DNA of 64,000 bases from Kitasatospora cheerisanensis KCTC 2395 (GCF_000696185.1 NZ_KK853997.1:1922761-1986760), one strand, 5' to 3'; positions 45,970-56,116 are shown, counted from the first letter of the stretch. Made by a program: numbers and translations. Notes: a model not told the origin generated them from the letters alone.

Positions 45970-46299
45970 TGCCGGGTAGTGCGCGCGGGTCCAGGCGCAG
46001 GCGGTGTCGAGGACGGCGATGAGGGAGCGGCCGGTGTCGGTCAGCGCGTACTCGACGTGCGGCGGGTTGCCGCCGCGGTCGGTGCGGGTGAGCCACCGGT
46101 CGCGCTCCATCGCGCGGAGCGTCTCGGCGAGGACCTTCGGGCTGACGCCGAGCAGCCGGGCCTTGAGTTCGGTGAAGCGGTGCGGCCCGCCCTCCAGGCA
46201 GCGCAGCACCGCGCCGGACCACTTGTCGCCGACCTGGATCGGCGGGCGGTGCGCGCACTCCCGGAGGTCGAACACGCCGGCGTCGTCGGGGTTGGCCAT
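45967..46299 (-). CDS. HxlR family winged-helix transcriptional regulator
   Basis: About 110 residues. The HxlR core is complete: VFDLRECAHRPPIQVGDKWSGAVLRCLEGGPHRFTELKARLLGVSPKVLAETLRAMERDRWLTR, including the single conserved Cys near the N-terminus that senses electrophiles or oxidants in this family. A GTG two codons upstream (46305) is an alternative start. It is divergent from an NAD(P)H-binding reductase across ~105 nt. That pairing is common for HxlR proteins that respond to quinones or aldehydes. The target is presumably that gene. Confidence 0.92.
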   Translation of the reverse strand: MANPDDAGVFDLRECAHRPPIQVGDKWSGAVLRCLEGGPHRFTELKARLLGVSPKVLAETLRAMERDRWLTRTDRGGNPPHVEYALTDTGRSLIAVLDTACAWTRAHYPA

Positions 46300-46404
46300 G
46301 GACACGACGATAGCCGCACCCGGGGGCCGGTTCCGTTGCGGTAACCGGGGGTGCCCGTCCTAGCGTCGGCGACGACACGGAGGAACGGGCACCGAGGAGG
46401 AGCC

Positions 46405-47046
46405 ATGGGCGGGATCGTGATTTTCGGCGCGGGCGGGCGGGTCGGCCGGGCGGCGGTCGCGGAGGCGGTACGGCGCGGGCACCGGGTGACGGCGGTGGTC
46501 CGCGACCCGGCCAAGTACCCGGAACTGGCGGGCCTTCCGGGCGTGACGGTGGCGCGCGGCGACGCCACCGACCCGGCGGCGGTGGCCCGGACGGCGACCG
46601 GCCACGACGCGGCGGTCAACGCCTCGGTGCGCCTGGACGTCCCGTCCGAGGAGTACTTCACGGGCGCCGCACGCGCCCTGACGGAGGGTCTGCGCCGGGC
46701 CGGGGTGGGCCGGCTGCTGGTGCTGGGCATCGCCACCACGCTGGAGACCGCGCCGGGCGTGCGCCTCATGGACGACCCCGCGTTCCCCGAGCAGTACCGG
46801 ACGTTCTCGCAGGGCCACGTCGCCGAGTTCGAGCTGCTGACCGCCGAGGCGGGCGGGCTGGACTGGCTGATGGTGGTGCCCCCGATGGACCTGACCCCGG
46901 ACGCCCCGGCCACCGGCGGGTACGTCAGCGCGGTCGGTGCCGTCACCGGCACCGGCCGGATCTCGCACGCGGACCTGGCGGTGGCCCTGCTCGACGAGAT
47001 CGACGCGCCGAAGCACCACGCCGTGCAACTGGCGGTCTCGCACTGA
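46405..47046 (+). CDS. NAD(P)H-binding atypical SDR (NmrA-like)
   Basis: A 213-residue Rossmann protein. It has VIFGAGGRVGRAAVAEAVRRGHRVTAVVRDPAKY at the N-terminus, LLVLGIATTLE in the middle, and SHADLAVALLDEIDAPKHHAVQLAVSH at the end, matching PF13460. A GAGGAGG site precedes ATG 46405. It is divergent from the HxlR gene, so it is probably induced by reactive electrophiles through HxlR and acts as a reductase or redox sensor. Its layout and length equal those of the paralogue at 30022-30663. The stop codon begins a TGACG-N3-CGTCA element (47044-47056). Confidence 0.9.
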   Translation: MGGIVIFGAGGRVGRAAVAEAVRRGHRVTAVVRDPAKYPELAGLPGVTVARGDATDPAAVARTATGHDAAVNASVRLDVPSEEYFTGAARALTEGLRRAGVGRLLVLGIATTLETAPGVRLMDDPAFPEQYRTFSQGHVAEFELLTAEAGGLDWLMVVPPMDLTPDAPATGGYVSAVGAVTGTGRISHADLAVALLDEIDAPKHHAVQLAVSH

Positions 47047-47134
47047 CGCCCCGTCACCACTTCGGCGCGGCACCGCCCGTGGCCTGCGGGAACGACCTAG
47101 GCTGGGCCCGTCGTCAGCTCGGAGGAGGCCGGAG

Positions 47135-47560
47135 ATGACCGGGGCCGCCGTTCCCCCGCCACCGCAGGTGTGGCCCACGCTGCGGGCGCGCGACGCCCGG
47201 TCGCTGATCGCGTTCCTGGTCGAGGCGTTCGGCTTCGAGGCCACCGCCGTGTACGCGGACGGCGACCGGGTGATGCACGCCGAACTGGCCTGGCCGCCGG
47301 GCGGCGGCGTCATGCTCGGCTCCGCGAAGGACCCGGCGGAGGGCGGGCAGGACCCGTGGCCGCTGCGCCCGGGCGCCTTCGGCGCGTACGTGGTGACCGA
47401 CGACCCGGACGGGCTGTTCCGGCGGGCGGTCGGCGCGGGCGCCGAGGTGACGGCCGAACCGCACGACACCGACTACGGCTCGCGGGACTTCGCGGTCCGC
47501 GACCCGGAGGGCAACCACTGGTCGTTCGGCACCTACCGGGGCGAGCCGCGCCGGCCCTGA
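47135..47560 (+). CDS. VOC family (glyoxalase/bleomycin-resistance-like) protein
   Basis: A 141-residue single VOC domain of the two-subunit PhnB-like type. It has WPTLRARDARSLIAFLVEAFGFEATAVY at the N-terminus, HAELAWPPGGGVMLGS in the middle, and the C-terminal metal/ligand block GSRDFAVRDPEGNHWSFGTYRG. GGAGGAGG sites precede ATG 47135. It follows the NmrA-like gene after 88 nt and is followed by a DinB-like gene after 36 nt, so the last two may be co-transcribed. Substrate unknown; the name reflects the fold, not a proven resistance role. Confidence 0.88.
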   Translation: MTGAAVPPPPQVWPTLRARDARSLIAFLVEAFGFEATAVYADGDRVMHAELAWPPGGGVMLGSAKDPAEGGQDPWPLRPGAFGAYVVTDDPDGLFRRAVGAGAEVTAEPHDTDYGSRDFAVRDPEGNHWSFGTYRGEPRRP

Positions 47561-47596
47561 CGGCCGACTGTCCGACCTCGCTGTCAGGCTGGCGGC

Positions 47597-48145
47597 ATGA
47601 CGACCGAACCGCAGCACCTCTCCCCCACCTGGGCCGACGACGACGGGCGGGTCACCCCGCCGCTGGTCGGCGACGAGCGGGAACTCCTCACCGCGTACCT
47701 GGACTACCACCGGGAGACCTTCGCGCTGAAGTGCGCGGGCGTCCCGGTGGAGCGGCTGTCCGAGACGGCGGTGCCGCCGTCGGGGCTGAGCCTGCACGGG
47801 CTGGTGCGGCACCTGGCCGGGGTCGAGCAGTGGTGGCTGGAGACCCAGTTCGCCGGCAACGAGGACAAGCCGCTGCACTACTACTCCGACGACGACCCGG
47901 ACCAGGACTTCGAGCGGCTGGACGGCGACTTCGCGGAGGCGCTGGCGGTCTGGCGCTCCCAGGTGGAGATCTCCCGCCGGATCGTCGCCGAGGCCCCCTC
48001 GCTGGACGCCACCGGCATCCACAAGGGCAGCGGGCAGCCGGTGTCGCTGCGCCGCATCCTGCTGAACATGCTCGCCGAGTACGCCCGCCACAACGGGCAC
48101 GCCGACCTGCTCAGGGAGCGGATCGACGGGGCGACCGGCTACTGA
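47597..48145 (+). CDS. DinB family protein (DUF664)
   Basis: A 182-residue four-helix DinB-fold protein. The metal-binding histidines fall in LSLHGLVRHLAGVEQWWLE (near residue 68) and LAEYARHNGHADLLRERIDG (near 162), the DUF664 landmarks. Despite the name it is not a polymerase. Members are metal-dependent and some use mycothiol or bacillithiol as a cofactor. It starts 36 nt after the VOC gene; both are often associated with thiol-dependent detoxification. The exact reaction is unknown. No operator was found in front of it. Confidence 0.88.
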   Translation: MTTEPQHLSPTWADDDGRVTPPLVGDERELLTAYLDYHRETFALKCAGVPVERLSETAVPPSGLSLHGLVRHLAGVEQWWLETQFAGNEDKPLHYYSDDDPDQDFERLDGDFAEALAVWRSQVEISRRIVAEAPSLDATGIHKGSGQPVSLRRILLNMLAEYARHNGHADLLRERIDGATGY

Positions 48146-48248
48146 CCGCCCGGGCGCCGGCCGGCCCGGCGTCAACAGGTCGACCACAGATCGACGGGAT
48201 ACCGACACTCTCCGGTAACCGTACGGGCGGGGGTTGTAACCTGGTGGG

Positions 48249-48323
48249 GTGCTCCTACTCGTCAGTCGTCGCCACGTGGACCTGCTCCGCGTCACGAGCA
48301 TGTCCTGTCGACGCTCCGGCTGA
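48249..48323 (+). CDS. Cysteine-containing leader peptide upstream of the 2OG-Fe(II) oxygenase gene
   Basis: A 24-codon frame starting GTG at 48249. It encodes VLLLVSRRHVDLLRVTSMSC followed by RRSG and then TGA. It fits the streptomycete leader-peptide pattern of a short peptide with RRHVDL...R in the middle and Ser-x-Cys-Arg near the end, usually found ahead of sulfur-metabolism genes. The stop lies 121 nt before the oxygenase ATG. A CGCGGTC/GACCGCG hairpin and further GC-rich inverted repeats lie between. Translation of the Cys codon near the end could set an attenuation switch. The match to the family pattern is good; the control mechanism is inferred. Confidence 0.75.
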   Translation: MLLLVSRRHVDLLRVTSMSCRRSG

Positions 48324-48444
48324 CCGAACCCTTCGCATCCCCCGCCCGTCGCGGTCCATCCCGACCGCGCGGGCACCACCCTCCCCGGCCCCGTCCGGCG
48401 CGACCCGCCGTACCCGCCGGGCCTTTCCCCGTGGACGCGCACCC

Positions 48445-49461
48445 ATGACGCAGCAGCACCCCACCGCCCTCCCCGTCATCGACCTCTCGCTCGCCGACGG
48501 CACCCCCGCCGAGCGGGCCCGGCTCCACCGGGAGCTGCGCGAGGCCGCCACCGGAGTCGGTTTCCTCCAGCTCGTCGGCCACGGCGTCACCCCCGCCGAG
48601 ACGGCCGACCTCACCTCCGCGATGCGCGCCTTCTTCGCCCTCCCCGAGGCCGACCGACTGTCCGTCAGCAACCTCAACTCCCCGCACTTCCGCGGCTACA
48701 CGCGCACCGGCGACGAGCGCACCGGCGGCAGCCGCGACTGGCGCGACCAGCTGGACATCGGGACCGAGCTCCCGCCGCACGTGCCCGCGCCCGGCGAGCC
48801 CGCCTACTGGTGGCTGGAGGGCCCGAACCAGTGGCCCGCCGCCCTGCCCGAGCTGCGCACCGCCGCCCTGCACTGGATAGCCCGGCTCGACGGGGTCGCC
48901 CACCGGCTGCTGCACGAACTGCTGGCCTCGATCGGCGCCCGCCCGGACTTCTACGACGACGTCTTCGCCCCGCACCCGCACCTGCGCCTCAAGCTGGTCC
49001 GCTACCCCGGCACCGCCCCGGACGGCGCGGCCCAGGGCGTCGGCACGCACAAGGACTACGGCTTCATCACCCTGCTCCTCCAGGACACCGTCGGCGGCCT
49101 CCAGGTCGAGCGCCCCGACGGCACCTTCCTGGACGTCCCCCCGATGGAGGGCGCCTTCGTGGTCAACCTCGGCGAACTCCTCGAAGTCGCCACCGACGGC
49201 TACCTGAAGGCCACCAGCCACCGCGTGGTCTCCCCCGCCGGCGCCCGCGAGCGCTTCTCCGTCCCGTTCTTCTACAACCCCCGCCTCGACGCCCACATCA
49301 CCCCGCTCGACTTCCCGCACGCCCATCACGCCCCCGGCGCCACCCAGGACCCGGCCAATCCCCTGCACGCCGACTTCGGCTTCAACGAACTCAAGGGCTA
49401 CACCCGCGCCCACCCCGAGGTCACCCAGCGCCACCACGCGGACCTGCTCCCGCTGGCCTGA
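48445..49461 (+). CDS. 2-oxoglutarate/Fe(II) oxygenase, isopenicillin N synthase family
   Basis: 338 residues. The N-terminal DIOX_N region (LPVIDLSLADGTPAERARLHRELREAATGVGFLQLVGHGV) and the double-stranded beta-helix domain are both present. Iron ligands are THKDYG (His and Asp, near residue 195) and TSHRVV (His, near 255), and the 2OG-binding Arg-x-Ser is RERFSV (near 265). Such enzymes hydroxylate or desaturate small molecules. The gene is preceded by a ~195-nt transcribed leader with a Cys-bearing peptide, so expression probably depends on sulfur or cysteine status. The substrate is unknown and no BGC genes flank it. Confidence 0.92.
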   Translation: MTQQHPTALPVIDLSLADGTPAERARLHRELREAATGVGFLQLVGHGVTPAETADLTSAMRAFFALPEADRLSVSNLNSPHFRGYTRTGDERTGGSRDWRDQLDIGTELPPHVPAPGEPAYWWLEGPNQWPAALPELRTAALHWIARLDGVAHRLLHELLASIGARPDFYDDVFAPHPHLRLKLVRYPGTAPDGAAQGVGTHKDYGFITLLLQDTVGGLQVERPDGTFLDVPPMEGAFVVNLGELLEVATDGYLKATSHRVVSPAGARERFSVPFFYNPRLDAHITPLDFPHAHHAPGATQDPANPLHADFGFNELKGYTRAHPEVTQRHHADLLPLA

Positions 49462-49483
49462 CCGGGCCGCCGCTCCCCGCCCG

Positions 49484-49501
49484 CCGCCCGCCGGCGGGCG
49501 G
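49484..49501 (+). terminator. Possible terminator palindrome after the 2OG oxygenase
   Basis: An 18-bp perfect palindrome (CCGCCCGCCGGCGGGCGG) lies 22 nt after the oxygenase stop. It would form a 7-bp GC stem with a tight loop. Confidence 0.4.
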
Positions 49502-49526
49502 GCCCGTGGACCCTCGGGCGCGGCCG

Positions 49527-49552
49527 GTGTCACACTGCTGGTGTCACAGTGG
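49527..49552 (+). promoter_or_regulatory. Putative MerR operator at the merR promoter
   Basis: A 26-bp element ending TGTCACAGTGG contains TGTCACA twice (49528 and 49542) and inverted CACTG/CAGTG. It is identical at 20 of 26 positions to 56091-56116, which lies at the promoter of the beta-oxidation operon. It lies 24 nt before the MerR ATG, so autoregulation is likely. Confidence 0.7.
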
Positions 49553-49576
49553 TGCTGGTGCGGAGGCTGGGGTGCG

Positions 49577-50326
49577 ATGGGTGGCGGGGAGCCGCGGTTC
49601 ACGGTGGACGAGCTGGCCGCCCGGGCGGGGGTGACGGTCCGGACGCTGCGGTTCTACGGGGCGAAGGGGCTGTTGCCGCCGCCGGAGCTGGGGCCGCGGC
49701 GGGTCGGGCGGTACGGGGCCGAGCACCTGGGGCGGCTGGAGCTGATCGAGGAGTTGCAGCGGCAGGGGCTGACGCTGGCCGCGATCGAGCGCTACCTCGC
49801 ACAACTTCCGTCGGACATCGGCGAGTTGGACCTGGCCATCCACCGGGCGCTGGTCGCCTCGTGGACGCCGGAGTCGGCCGAGGAGGCGTCCCGGGCGCAG
49901 CTGGAGCGGCGCACCGGCCGGGAGCTGTCGGACGCGGACGTGGACCGGCTGGCGGCGATGGGCGCGCTGCACCGCACCGCCGATCCGGACGTGTTCAAGG
50001 TGGAGCCGGGCCTGCTGCCGCTGGGGGTGCGGGTGCTGGACGTGCCGATCCCCCTGGAGACGCTGGTGGCGGCGCGGGCGGTGGTGCGCCTGCACAGCCA
50101 GGCGACGGCGCACGACCTGCACCGGCTGTTCCGGGACACCGTCTGGCGGCCGTACCGGGAGAGCGGCCCGGAGCCCGAGGAGCTGGAGCGGATGCGGGAG
50201 TTGACGGACCGGATCCAGCCGATGGTGGTGCAGGCGCTGGTGACGGCGTTCCAGCGTTCGCTGGCCGAGGAGCTGGCCCGCCCGGCGGAGCGGGCGGGCC
50301 AGGACGAGGCAGGTCAGTCGCGGTAG
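49577..50326 (+). CDS. MerR family transcriptional regulator
   Basis: 249 residues. The N-terminal MerR domain is clear: FTVDELAARAGVTVRTLRFYGAKGLLPPPELGPRRVGRYGAEHLGRLELIEELQRQGLTLAAIERYL. The ~170-residue C-terminal effector domain is large and lacks the metal-binding cysteines of metalloregulators. A CGGAGG site precedes ATG 49577. Its 3' end overlaps the convergent 3-hydroxyacyl-CoA dehydrogenase gene by 13 nt. The promoter element upstream is repeated in front of the CoA-transferase gene, the first gene of the beta-oxidation operon. The regulator therefore probably controls that operon in response to an acyl-CoA. The effector is inferred. Confidence 0.92.
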   Translation: MGGGEPRFTVDELAARAGVTVRTLRFYGAKGLLPPPELGPRRVGRYGAEHLGRLELIEELQRQGLTLAAIERYLAQLPSDIGELDLAIHRALVASWTPESAEEASRAQLERRTGRELSDADVDRLAAMGALHRTADPDVFKVEPGLLPLGVRVLDVPIPLETLVAARAVVRLHSQATAHDLHRLFRDTVWRPYRESGPEPEELERMRELTDRIQPMVVQALVTAFQRSLAEELARPAERAGQDEAGQSR

Positions 50327-52479
50327 CGGCCGCCGCTCTCGGCGAGGGCGACCAGCGAGGCCGGCGGGGTGAAGCGCTCGCCGTACGCGGCGGCGAGTTC
50401 GCGGGCCCGGGCGGTGAAGCCGGCCGGGCCGCCGGGGTAGCCGTTGATGTACTGCAGGACGCCGCCGGTCCAGGCGGGGAAGCCGATGCCGAGGATGGAG
50501 CCGATGTTGGCGTCGGCGACCGAGGTGAGCACGTTCTCGTCCAGGCAGCGGACCGAGTCGATGGCCTCGGAGAACAGCATCCGCTCCTTCATGTCCTCGA
50601 ACGGGATCTCCGCGCCCTCCCGCACGAAGTGCTCGCGCAGGCCGGGCCACAGCCGGGTGCGCTTCCCGTCGGCGTACTCGTAGAAGCCGGCGCCGCCGCT
50701 GCGGCCGGGGCGCTGGAACTCGTCGAGCATCCGGTCCATGACGATCTCGCCGGGGTGCTCGGTCCAGCTGCCGCCGGCCTCCTCGACGGCGCGGCGGGAC
50801 TCGTTGCGGATCTTGCGCGGCAGGGTGAGGGTGAGCTCGTCCAGCAGCGACAGCACCTTCGCGGGGTAGCCGGCCTGGGCGGCGGCCTGCTCGACGGAGG
50901 ACGGGTCGAGGCCCTCGCCGATCATCGCGACGCCCTCGTTGAGGAACTGGCCGATGACGCGGGAGGTGAAGAAGCCGCGGGAGTCGTTGACCACGATCGG
51001 GGTCTTGCGGATCTGCCGGACCAGGTCGAAGGCGCGGCCGAGCGCCTCGTCGCCGGTCTCCGGGCCGCGGATGATCTCCACCAGCGGCATCTTGTCGACG
51101 GGCGAGAAGAAGTGCAGGCCGATGAAGTCGGCGGGGCGGTCCACGCCCTCGGCGAGCAGGCCGATGGGGAGGGTGGAGGTGTTGGAGCAGAGCAGCGCGT
51201 CGGGGGCGACCACGTGCTGGATCTCCTGGAACACCTTGTGCTTGAGCTCGGGGTTCTCGAAGACCGCCTCGATGACGGTGTCGCAGCCCGCCAGGTCGGC
51301 CGGGTCGGCGGTGGGGGTGATCCGGGCGAGGAAGGCGTCCCGCTCCTCGGCGGTCTTCCGGCCGCGCGCCACCTGCTTGTCCAGCAGGCCCGCGCTGTAC
51401 GCCTTTCCGCGCTCGGCGGCCTCCGGCGTGACGTCCTTGAGCAGCACCGTCAGGCCGGCCTGCGCGCACGCGTACGCGATGCCCGCGCCCATCATGCCGG
51501 CGCCCAGCACCGCGACCTTCGAGGCCTTCCACGCGGGCACCGAACTCGGGCGGGAGGCACCGGAGTTGACGGCCTGCATGTCGAAGAAGAAGGCCTGGAT
51601 CATGTTCTTGGAGGTGGCGCCGCAGGCCAGCTCGGTGAAGTACCGGGCCTCGATGGCGAACGCGGTGTCCACGTCGACCTGGGTGCTCTCCACGGCCGCC
51701 GCCAGGATGTTGCGCGGCGCCGGGTAGGGCGCGCCGTTCAGCTGCTTGCGCAGGTTGGCGGGGAAGGCCGGCAGGTTGGCGGCGAGCGCGGGGGTGGCGG
51801 GGGTGCCGCCGGGGATCTTGTAGCCCTTGGCGTCCCAGGGCTGCGCGCTGACCGGGTGGGCGGCGATGAACGCGCGCGCCTTGTCGAGCATCTCCTCGGG
51901 GGTGGCGGCGAGTTCGTGCACCAGGCCGGTCTCCACGGCCTGCGCGGGACGGTACTGCCGGCCCTGCAGCAGGACCTTCAGCAGGGCGTCGGCGATGCCG
52001 AGCATCCGCACGGTGCGGACCACGCCGCCGCCGCCGGGCAGCAGGCCGAGGGTGACCTCGGGCAGGCCGATCTTGCTGCCGGGGGCGTCCAGCGCGATCC
52101 GGTGGTGGCAGGCGAGGGCGATCTCCAGGCCGCCGCCGAGCGCGGCGCCGTTGATCGCGGCGACCACCGGCTTGCCGAGGGTCTCCAGCTTGCGCAGCGC
52201 CCGCTTGATCCGCATCGAGTTGGCGAACACCTGCTCGGCGTCGTCCGGCCCGACCGAGGACAGCAGCTTGAGGTCGCCGCCCGCGAAGAAGGTCTTCTTC
52301 GCGGAGGTGATGACGACGCCGGTCAGCTCCGCGGTGCCGGCCAGCCGGTCGACGGTGGCTTCGAGCGCGTCGGTGAACGCGGCGTTCATGGTGTTGGCGG
52401 ACTGGGCGGGGTCGTCGAGGACGAGGGTGACCACGCCGTCCTGGTCCTGCTCCCAGCGGATGGGGCTCACGTCAGTCAT
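50314..52479 (-). CDS. Multifunctional enoyl-CoA hydratase / 3-hydroxyacyl-CoA dehydrogenase (FadB-like)
   Basis: 721 residues. The N-terminal crotonase domain has AGGDLKLLSS and INGAALGGGLEIALACHHRIA (oxyanion hole) with LPEVTLGLLPGGGGVVR carrying the catalytic Glu. The NAD-binding domain starts VAVLGAGMMGAGIAYACAQAGL near residue 337 and has catalytic His in FIGLHFFSPVDKMPLVEI. A C-terminal dehydrogenase domain completes the protein. It carries out hydration and oxidation in fatty-acid beta-oxidation. It is the last gene of a four-gene operon: CoA transferase, acyl-CoA dehydrogenase, thiolase, then this (37-nt gap). Length and all catalytic residues look normal. Confidence 0.95.
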   Translation of the reverse strand: MTDVSPIRWEQDQDGVVTLVLDDPAQSANTMNAAFTDALEATVDRLAGTAELTGVVITSAKKTFFAGGDLKLLSSVGPDDAEQVFANSMRIKRALRKLETLGKPVVAAINGAALGGGLEIALACHHRIALDAPGSKIGLPEVTLGLLPGGGGVVRTVRMLGIADALLKVLLQGRQYRPAQAVETGLVHELAATPEEMLDKARAFIAAHPVSAQPWDAKGYKIPGGTPATPALAANLPAFPANLRKQLNGAPYPAPRNILAAAVESTQVDVDTAFAIEARYFTELACGATSKNMIQAFFFDMQAVNSGASRPSSVPAWKASKVAVLGAGMMGAGIAYACAQAGLTVLLKDVTPEAAERGKAYSAGLLDKQVARGRKTAEERDAFLARITPTADPADLAGCDTVIEAVFENPELKHKVFQEIQHVVAPDALLCSNTSTLPIGLLAEGVDRPADFIGLHFFSPVDKMPLVEIIRGPETGDEALGRAFDLVRQIRKTPIVVNDSRGFFTSRVIGQFLNEGVAMIGEGLDPSSVEQAAAQAGYPAKVLSLLDELTLTLPRKIRNESRRAVEEAGGSWTEHPGEIVMDRMLDEFQRPGRSGGAGFYEYADGKRTRLWPGLREHFVREGAEIPFEDMKERMLFSEAIDSVRCLDENVLTSVADANIGSILGIGFPAWTGGVLQYINGYPGGPAGFTARARELAAAYGERFTPPASLVALAESGGRYRD

Positions 52480-52516
52480 GGTGTCGGATTCCTCGGGTGC
52501 GTGGGTTGACGGGTGG

Positions 52517-53731
<1,215 letters not shown>

Positions 53732-53776
53732 GGTGTGAGTGCCTTTCAGACGTGTCGGTCGGCTCGGACGGATCGG

Positions 53777-54919
53777 TCAGCCGAGCAGGGAGCGGCCGAT
53801 GATCTCTTTCATGATCTCGGTGGTGCCGCCGTAGATGGTCTGGACGCGCCCGTCGGTGAACGCCCGGGCGACCGCGCTGTCGCTCATGTAGCCGGAGCCG
53901 CCGTGCAGTTGCAGGCAGCGGTCGGCGGCGCGCTTCTGCAGTTCGGTGGCCCACCACTTGGCCATCGAGGCGTCCACCGGCGTCAGGTTGTAGCGGTTGT
54001 GCTCCAGCACGCAGCGGTCCACGAAGGTCCGGGTGACGGCGCACTCGGTGGCGAGTTCGGCGATCTCGAAGCGCACGTGCTGGAGCTTGGCCAGCGGGCG
54101 GCCGAACGCGGTCCGCTGCTTCACGTACGCGGTGGTCTCCTCCAGCAGGTACTCGGCGCCGGCGATCGCCGCGACCGCGATCGCCAGCCGCTCCTGCGCG
54201 AGGTTGCGCATCAGGTACAGGAAGCCCTGGTTCTCCTCGCCGAGCAGGTTCGCCTTCGGCACCCGGACGTCCTGGAAGAACAACTCGGCGGTGTCCTGGG
54301 CCTTCTGGCCGATCTTGTCGAGGTTGCGGCCGCGTTCGAAACCGGTCGTGCCGCGCTCCACCACCAGCAGGCTCAGCCCGTGCGCGCCGCCCTCCGCGGT
54401 GGTCTTCGCCACCACCACGACCAGGTCGGCCAGGATGCCGTTGGAGATGAAGGTCTTCGCGCCGTTCAGCACGTAGTGGTCGCCCGCGTCCACCGCGGTG
54501 GTGCGGATCGCCTGCAGGTCGGAGCCGGTGTCGGGCTCGGTCATCGCGATCGCGCCGATCAGCTCGCCGGAGCAGAACCCGGGCAGCCAGCGCTGCTTCT
54601 GCTCCTCGTTCGCCAGCCCCGTCAGGTACGGGCCGATGATGTCGTTGTGCAGGCCGATCGCCAGGCCGCTGGCGCCGACCCGGGTGAACTCCTCGGCCAG
54701 CACCGCGGCGAACCGGAAGTCGGTGCTGCCCCCGCCGCCGTACTGCTCGTCCACGGCGATGCCGAGCAGCCCCGCCTTTCCGGCGGCCAGCCAGGCGGAG
54801 CGGTCGACGATGCCCTGCTGCTCCCAGCGGGCGTGGTGCGGGATGACCTCCTTGGCGAGGAAGGCCCGGACGGTCTCCCGGAAGTCCTCGTGTTCCTCGG
54901 TGTAGAGCTCGCGCTGCAC
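53777..54919 (-). CDS. Acyl-CoA dehydrogenase
   Basis: 380 residues. It has the usual landmarks: GAIAMTEPDTGSDLQAIRT (near residue 125), the FAD-contacting YVLNGAKTFISNG, RTAFGRPLAKLQHVRFEIAELA (near 270), QLHGGSGYMSDSAVARAFTD (near 340) and the C-terminal catalytic-base region IYGGTTEIMKEII, with Glu in the position of medium/long-chain enzymes. It introduces the 2,3 double bond and passes electrons to ETF. It lies 12 nt after the CoA-transferase stop and 45 nt before the thiolase, in the beta-oxidation operon. No defect seen. Confidence 0.95.
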   Translation of the reverse strand: MQRELYTEEHEDFRETVRAFLAKEVIPHHARWEQQGIVDRSAWLAAGKAGLLGIAVDEQYGGGGSTDFRFAAVLAEEFTRVGASGLAIGLHNDIIGPYLTGLANEEQKQRWLPGFCSGELIGAIAMTEPDTGSDLQAIRTTAVDAGDHYVLNGAKTFISNGILADLVVVVAKTTAEGGAHGLSLLVVERGTTGFERGRNLDKIGQKAQDTAELFFQDVRVPKANLLGEENQGFLYLMRNLAQERLAIAVAAIAGAEYLLEETTAYVKQRTAFGRPLAKLQHVRFEIAELATECAVTRTFVDRCVLEHNRYNLTPVDASMAKWWATELQKRAADRCLQLHGGSGYMSDSAVARAFTDGRVQTIYGGTTEIMKEIIGRSLLG

Positions 54920-54931
54920 GGGCTGTCCCCT

Positions 54932-56073
54932 TCAGGAGGCTTGCGGGTCGAGTGTCGGAACGGCCCAGTCGCGGGCCACCTCGGCGGTGTGCTCGCCGGC
55001 CGGGCGGGCGCGGTGCGCAGCGCCGCCGGGGTCGCGGAGAACCGCGGCGCGACGCCGGGCTGCAGGGTGCCGTGCTGCTCGGTGTAGCTGCCGCGGGCCG
55101 CCAGGTGCGGGTGCGCGGCGGCCTGACGCATCGTCAGGACCGGTGCCACGCAGGCGTCGTGGCCCTCGAAGTGCGCGGTCCACTCGGCCTGGGTGCGGGT
55201 GGCGAAGCGCTCGGCGATCCGCTCGCGCAGCTCGGGCCAGCGGGCCAGGTCGTACTGGGCGGGGGCGTCCTCGCCCAGCTCCAGCAGGCGGGTGAACTCG
55301 GCGTAGAACTGCGGCTCCAGCGGGCCGACGGCCATCCACTTCCGGTCGGCGGTGGCGAAGGTGCCGTACCAGGGCGCGCCGCCGTCCAGCAGGTTGACGC
55401 CCCGTCGGTCCTGCCACAGGCCGGCGCCCAGCAGGCCCCACAGCATGGTCGACAGGTGCGCGGCGCCGTCCACGATGGCGGCGTCGACGACCTGGCCCCG
55501 GCCGGTGGCCCGGGCGTGGTGCAGGGCGGCCAGCAGGCCGACCGCCAGGTAGAGCGAGCCGCCGGCGTAGTCGCCGAGCAGGTTGGCGGGGATCCCCGGC
55601 GGGCCGTCCGGGTCGCCGGTCAGGCCGAGCACACCGGCGGTCGCCAGATAGGTGATGTCGTGGCCCGCGCGGTCGGCCAGCGGCCCGGACTGGCCCCAGC
55701 CGGTCATCCGGCCGTACACCAGCGCGGGGTTGCGGGCCAGGCACTGCTCCGGGCCGACGCCCAGCCGCTCGGCGACGCCCGGCCGGTAGCCCTCGATCAG
55801 CAGGTCGGCGCGGGCGGCCAGGTCGAGCACCAGCCCGGGGCCTTCCGGGGCCTTCAGGTCGACGACGACCGAGCGCTTGTTGCGGTTGGTGAGGTCCTGT
55901 TCCGGGGCCGGCCCGAGCGCCTGCCCGCCGGGGCGGTCCACCCGCACCACGTCCGCCCCCAGGTCGGCGAGCAGCATCGCGGCGAACGGGCCGGGCCCGA
56001 TGCCCGCCAGTTCCAGGACTCGCACGCCCGCGAGTGGCCCGGCGGTCCGGTCGGGGGGTGTTGCGGGGGTCAT
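54932..56073 (-). pseudogene. CaiB/BaiF family CoA transferase, C-terminus frameshifted
   Basis: Joined, ~380 residues. The class III CoA-transferase core is intact: LAGVRVLELAGIGPGPFAAMLLADLGADVVRVDRPGG, NRNKRSVVVDLKAPEG (with the catalytic Asp near 169 region GQSGPLADRAGHDITYLATAG), and YGTFATADRKWMAVGPLEPQFYAEF. The family suggests alpha-methylacyl-CoA racemase or acyl-CoA transferase activity. Near the end the frame breaks at 54996-54997; the proper ending GEHTAEVARDWAVPTLDPQAS lies in another frame, and one base joins them. The unjoined frame runs on into the next gene. It is the first gene of the MerR-linked beta-oxidation operon. A missing base in the assembly is the simplest explanation. 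Confidence 0.82.
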
Positions 56074-56090
56074 CGGCGACCGCCTCCCAG

Positions 56091-56116
56091 GTTTGACAGT
56101 GAAGCTGTCACAGTGG
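56091..56116 (-). promoter_or_regulatory. Putative MerR operator of the beta-oxidation operon
   Basis: A 26-bp element lies 17 nt before the CoA-transferase ATG. It contains TGACAG-N5-CTGTCA and ends TGTCACAGTGG. It matches the merR upstream element (49527-49552) at 20 of 26 positions. Confidence 0.7.
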
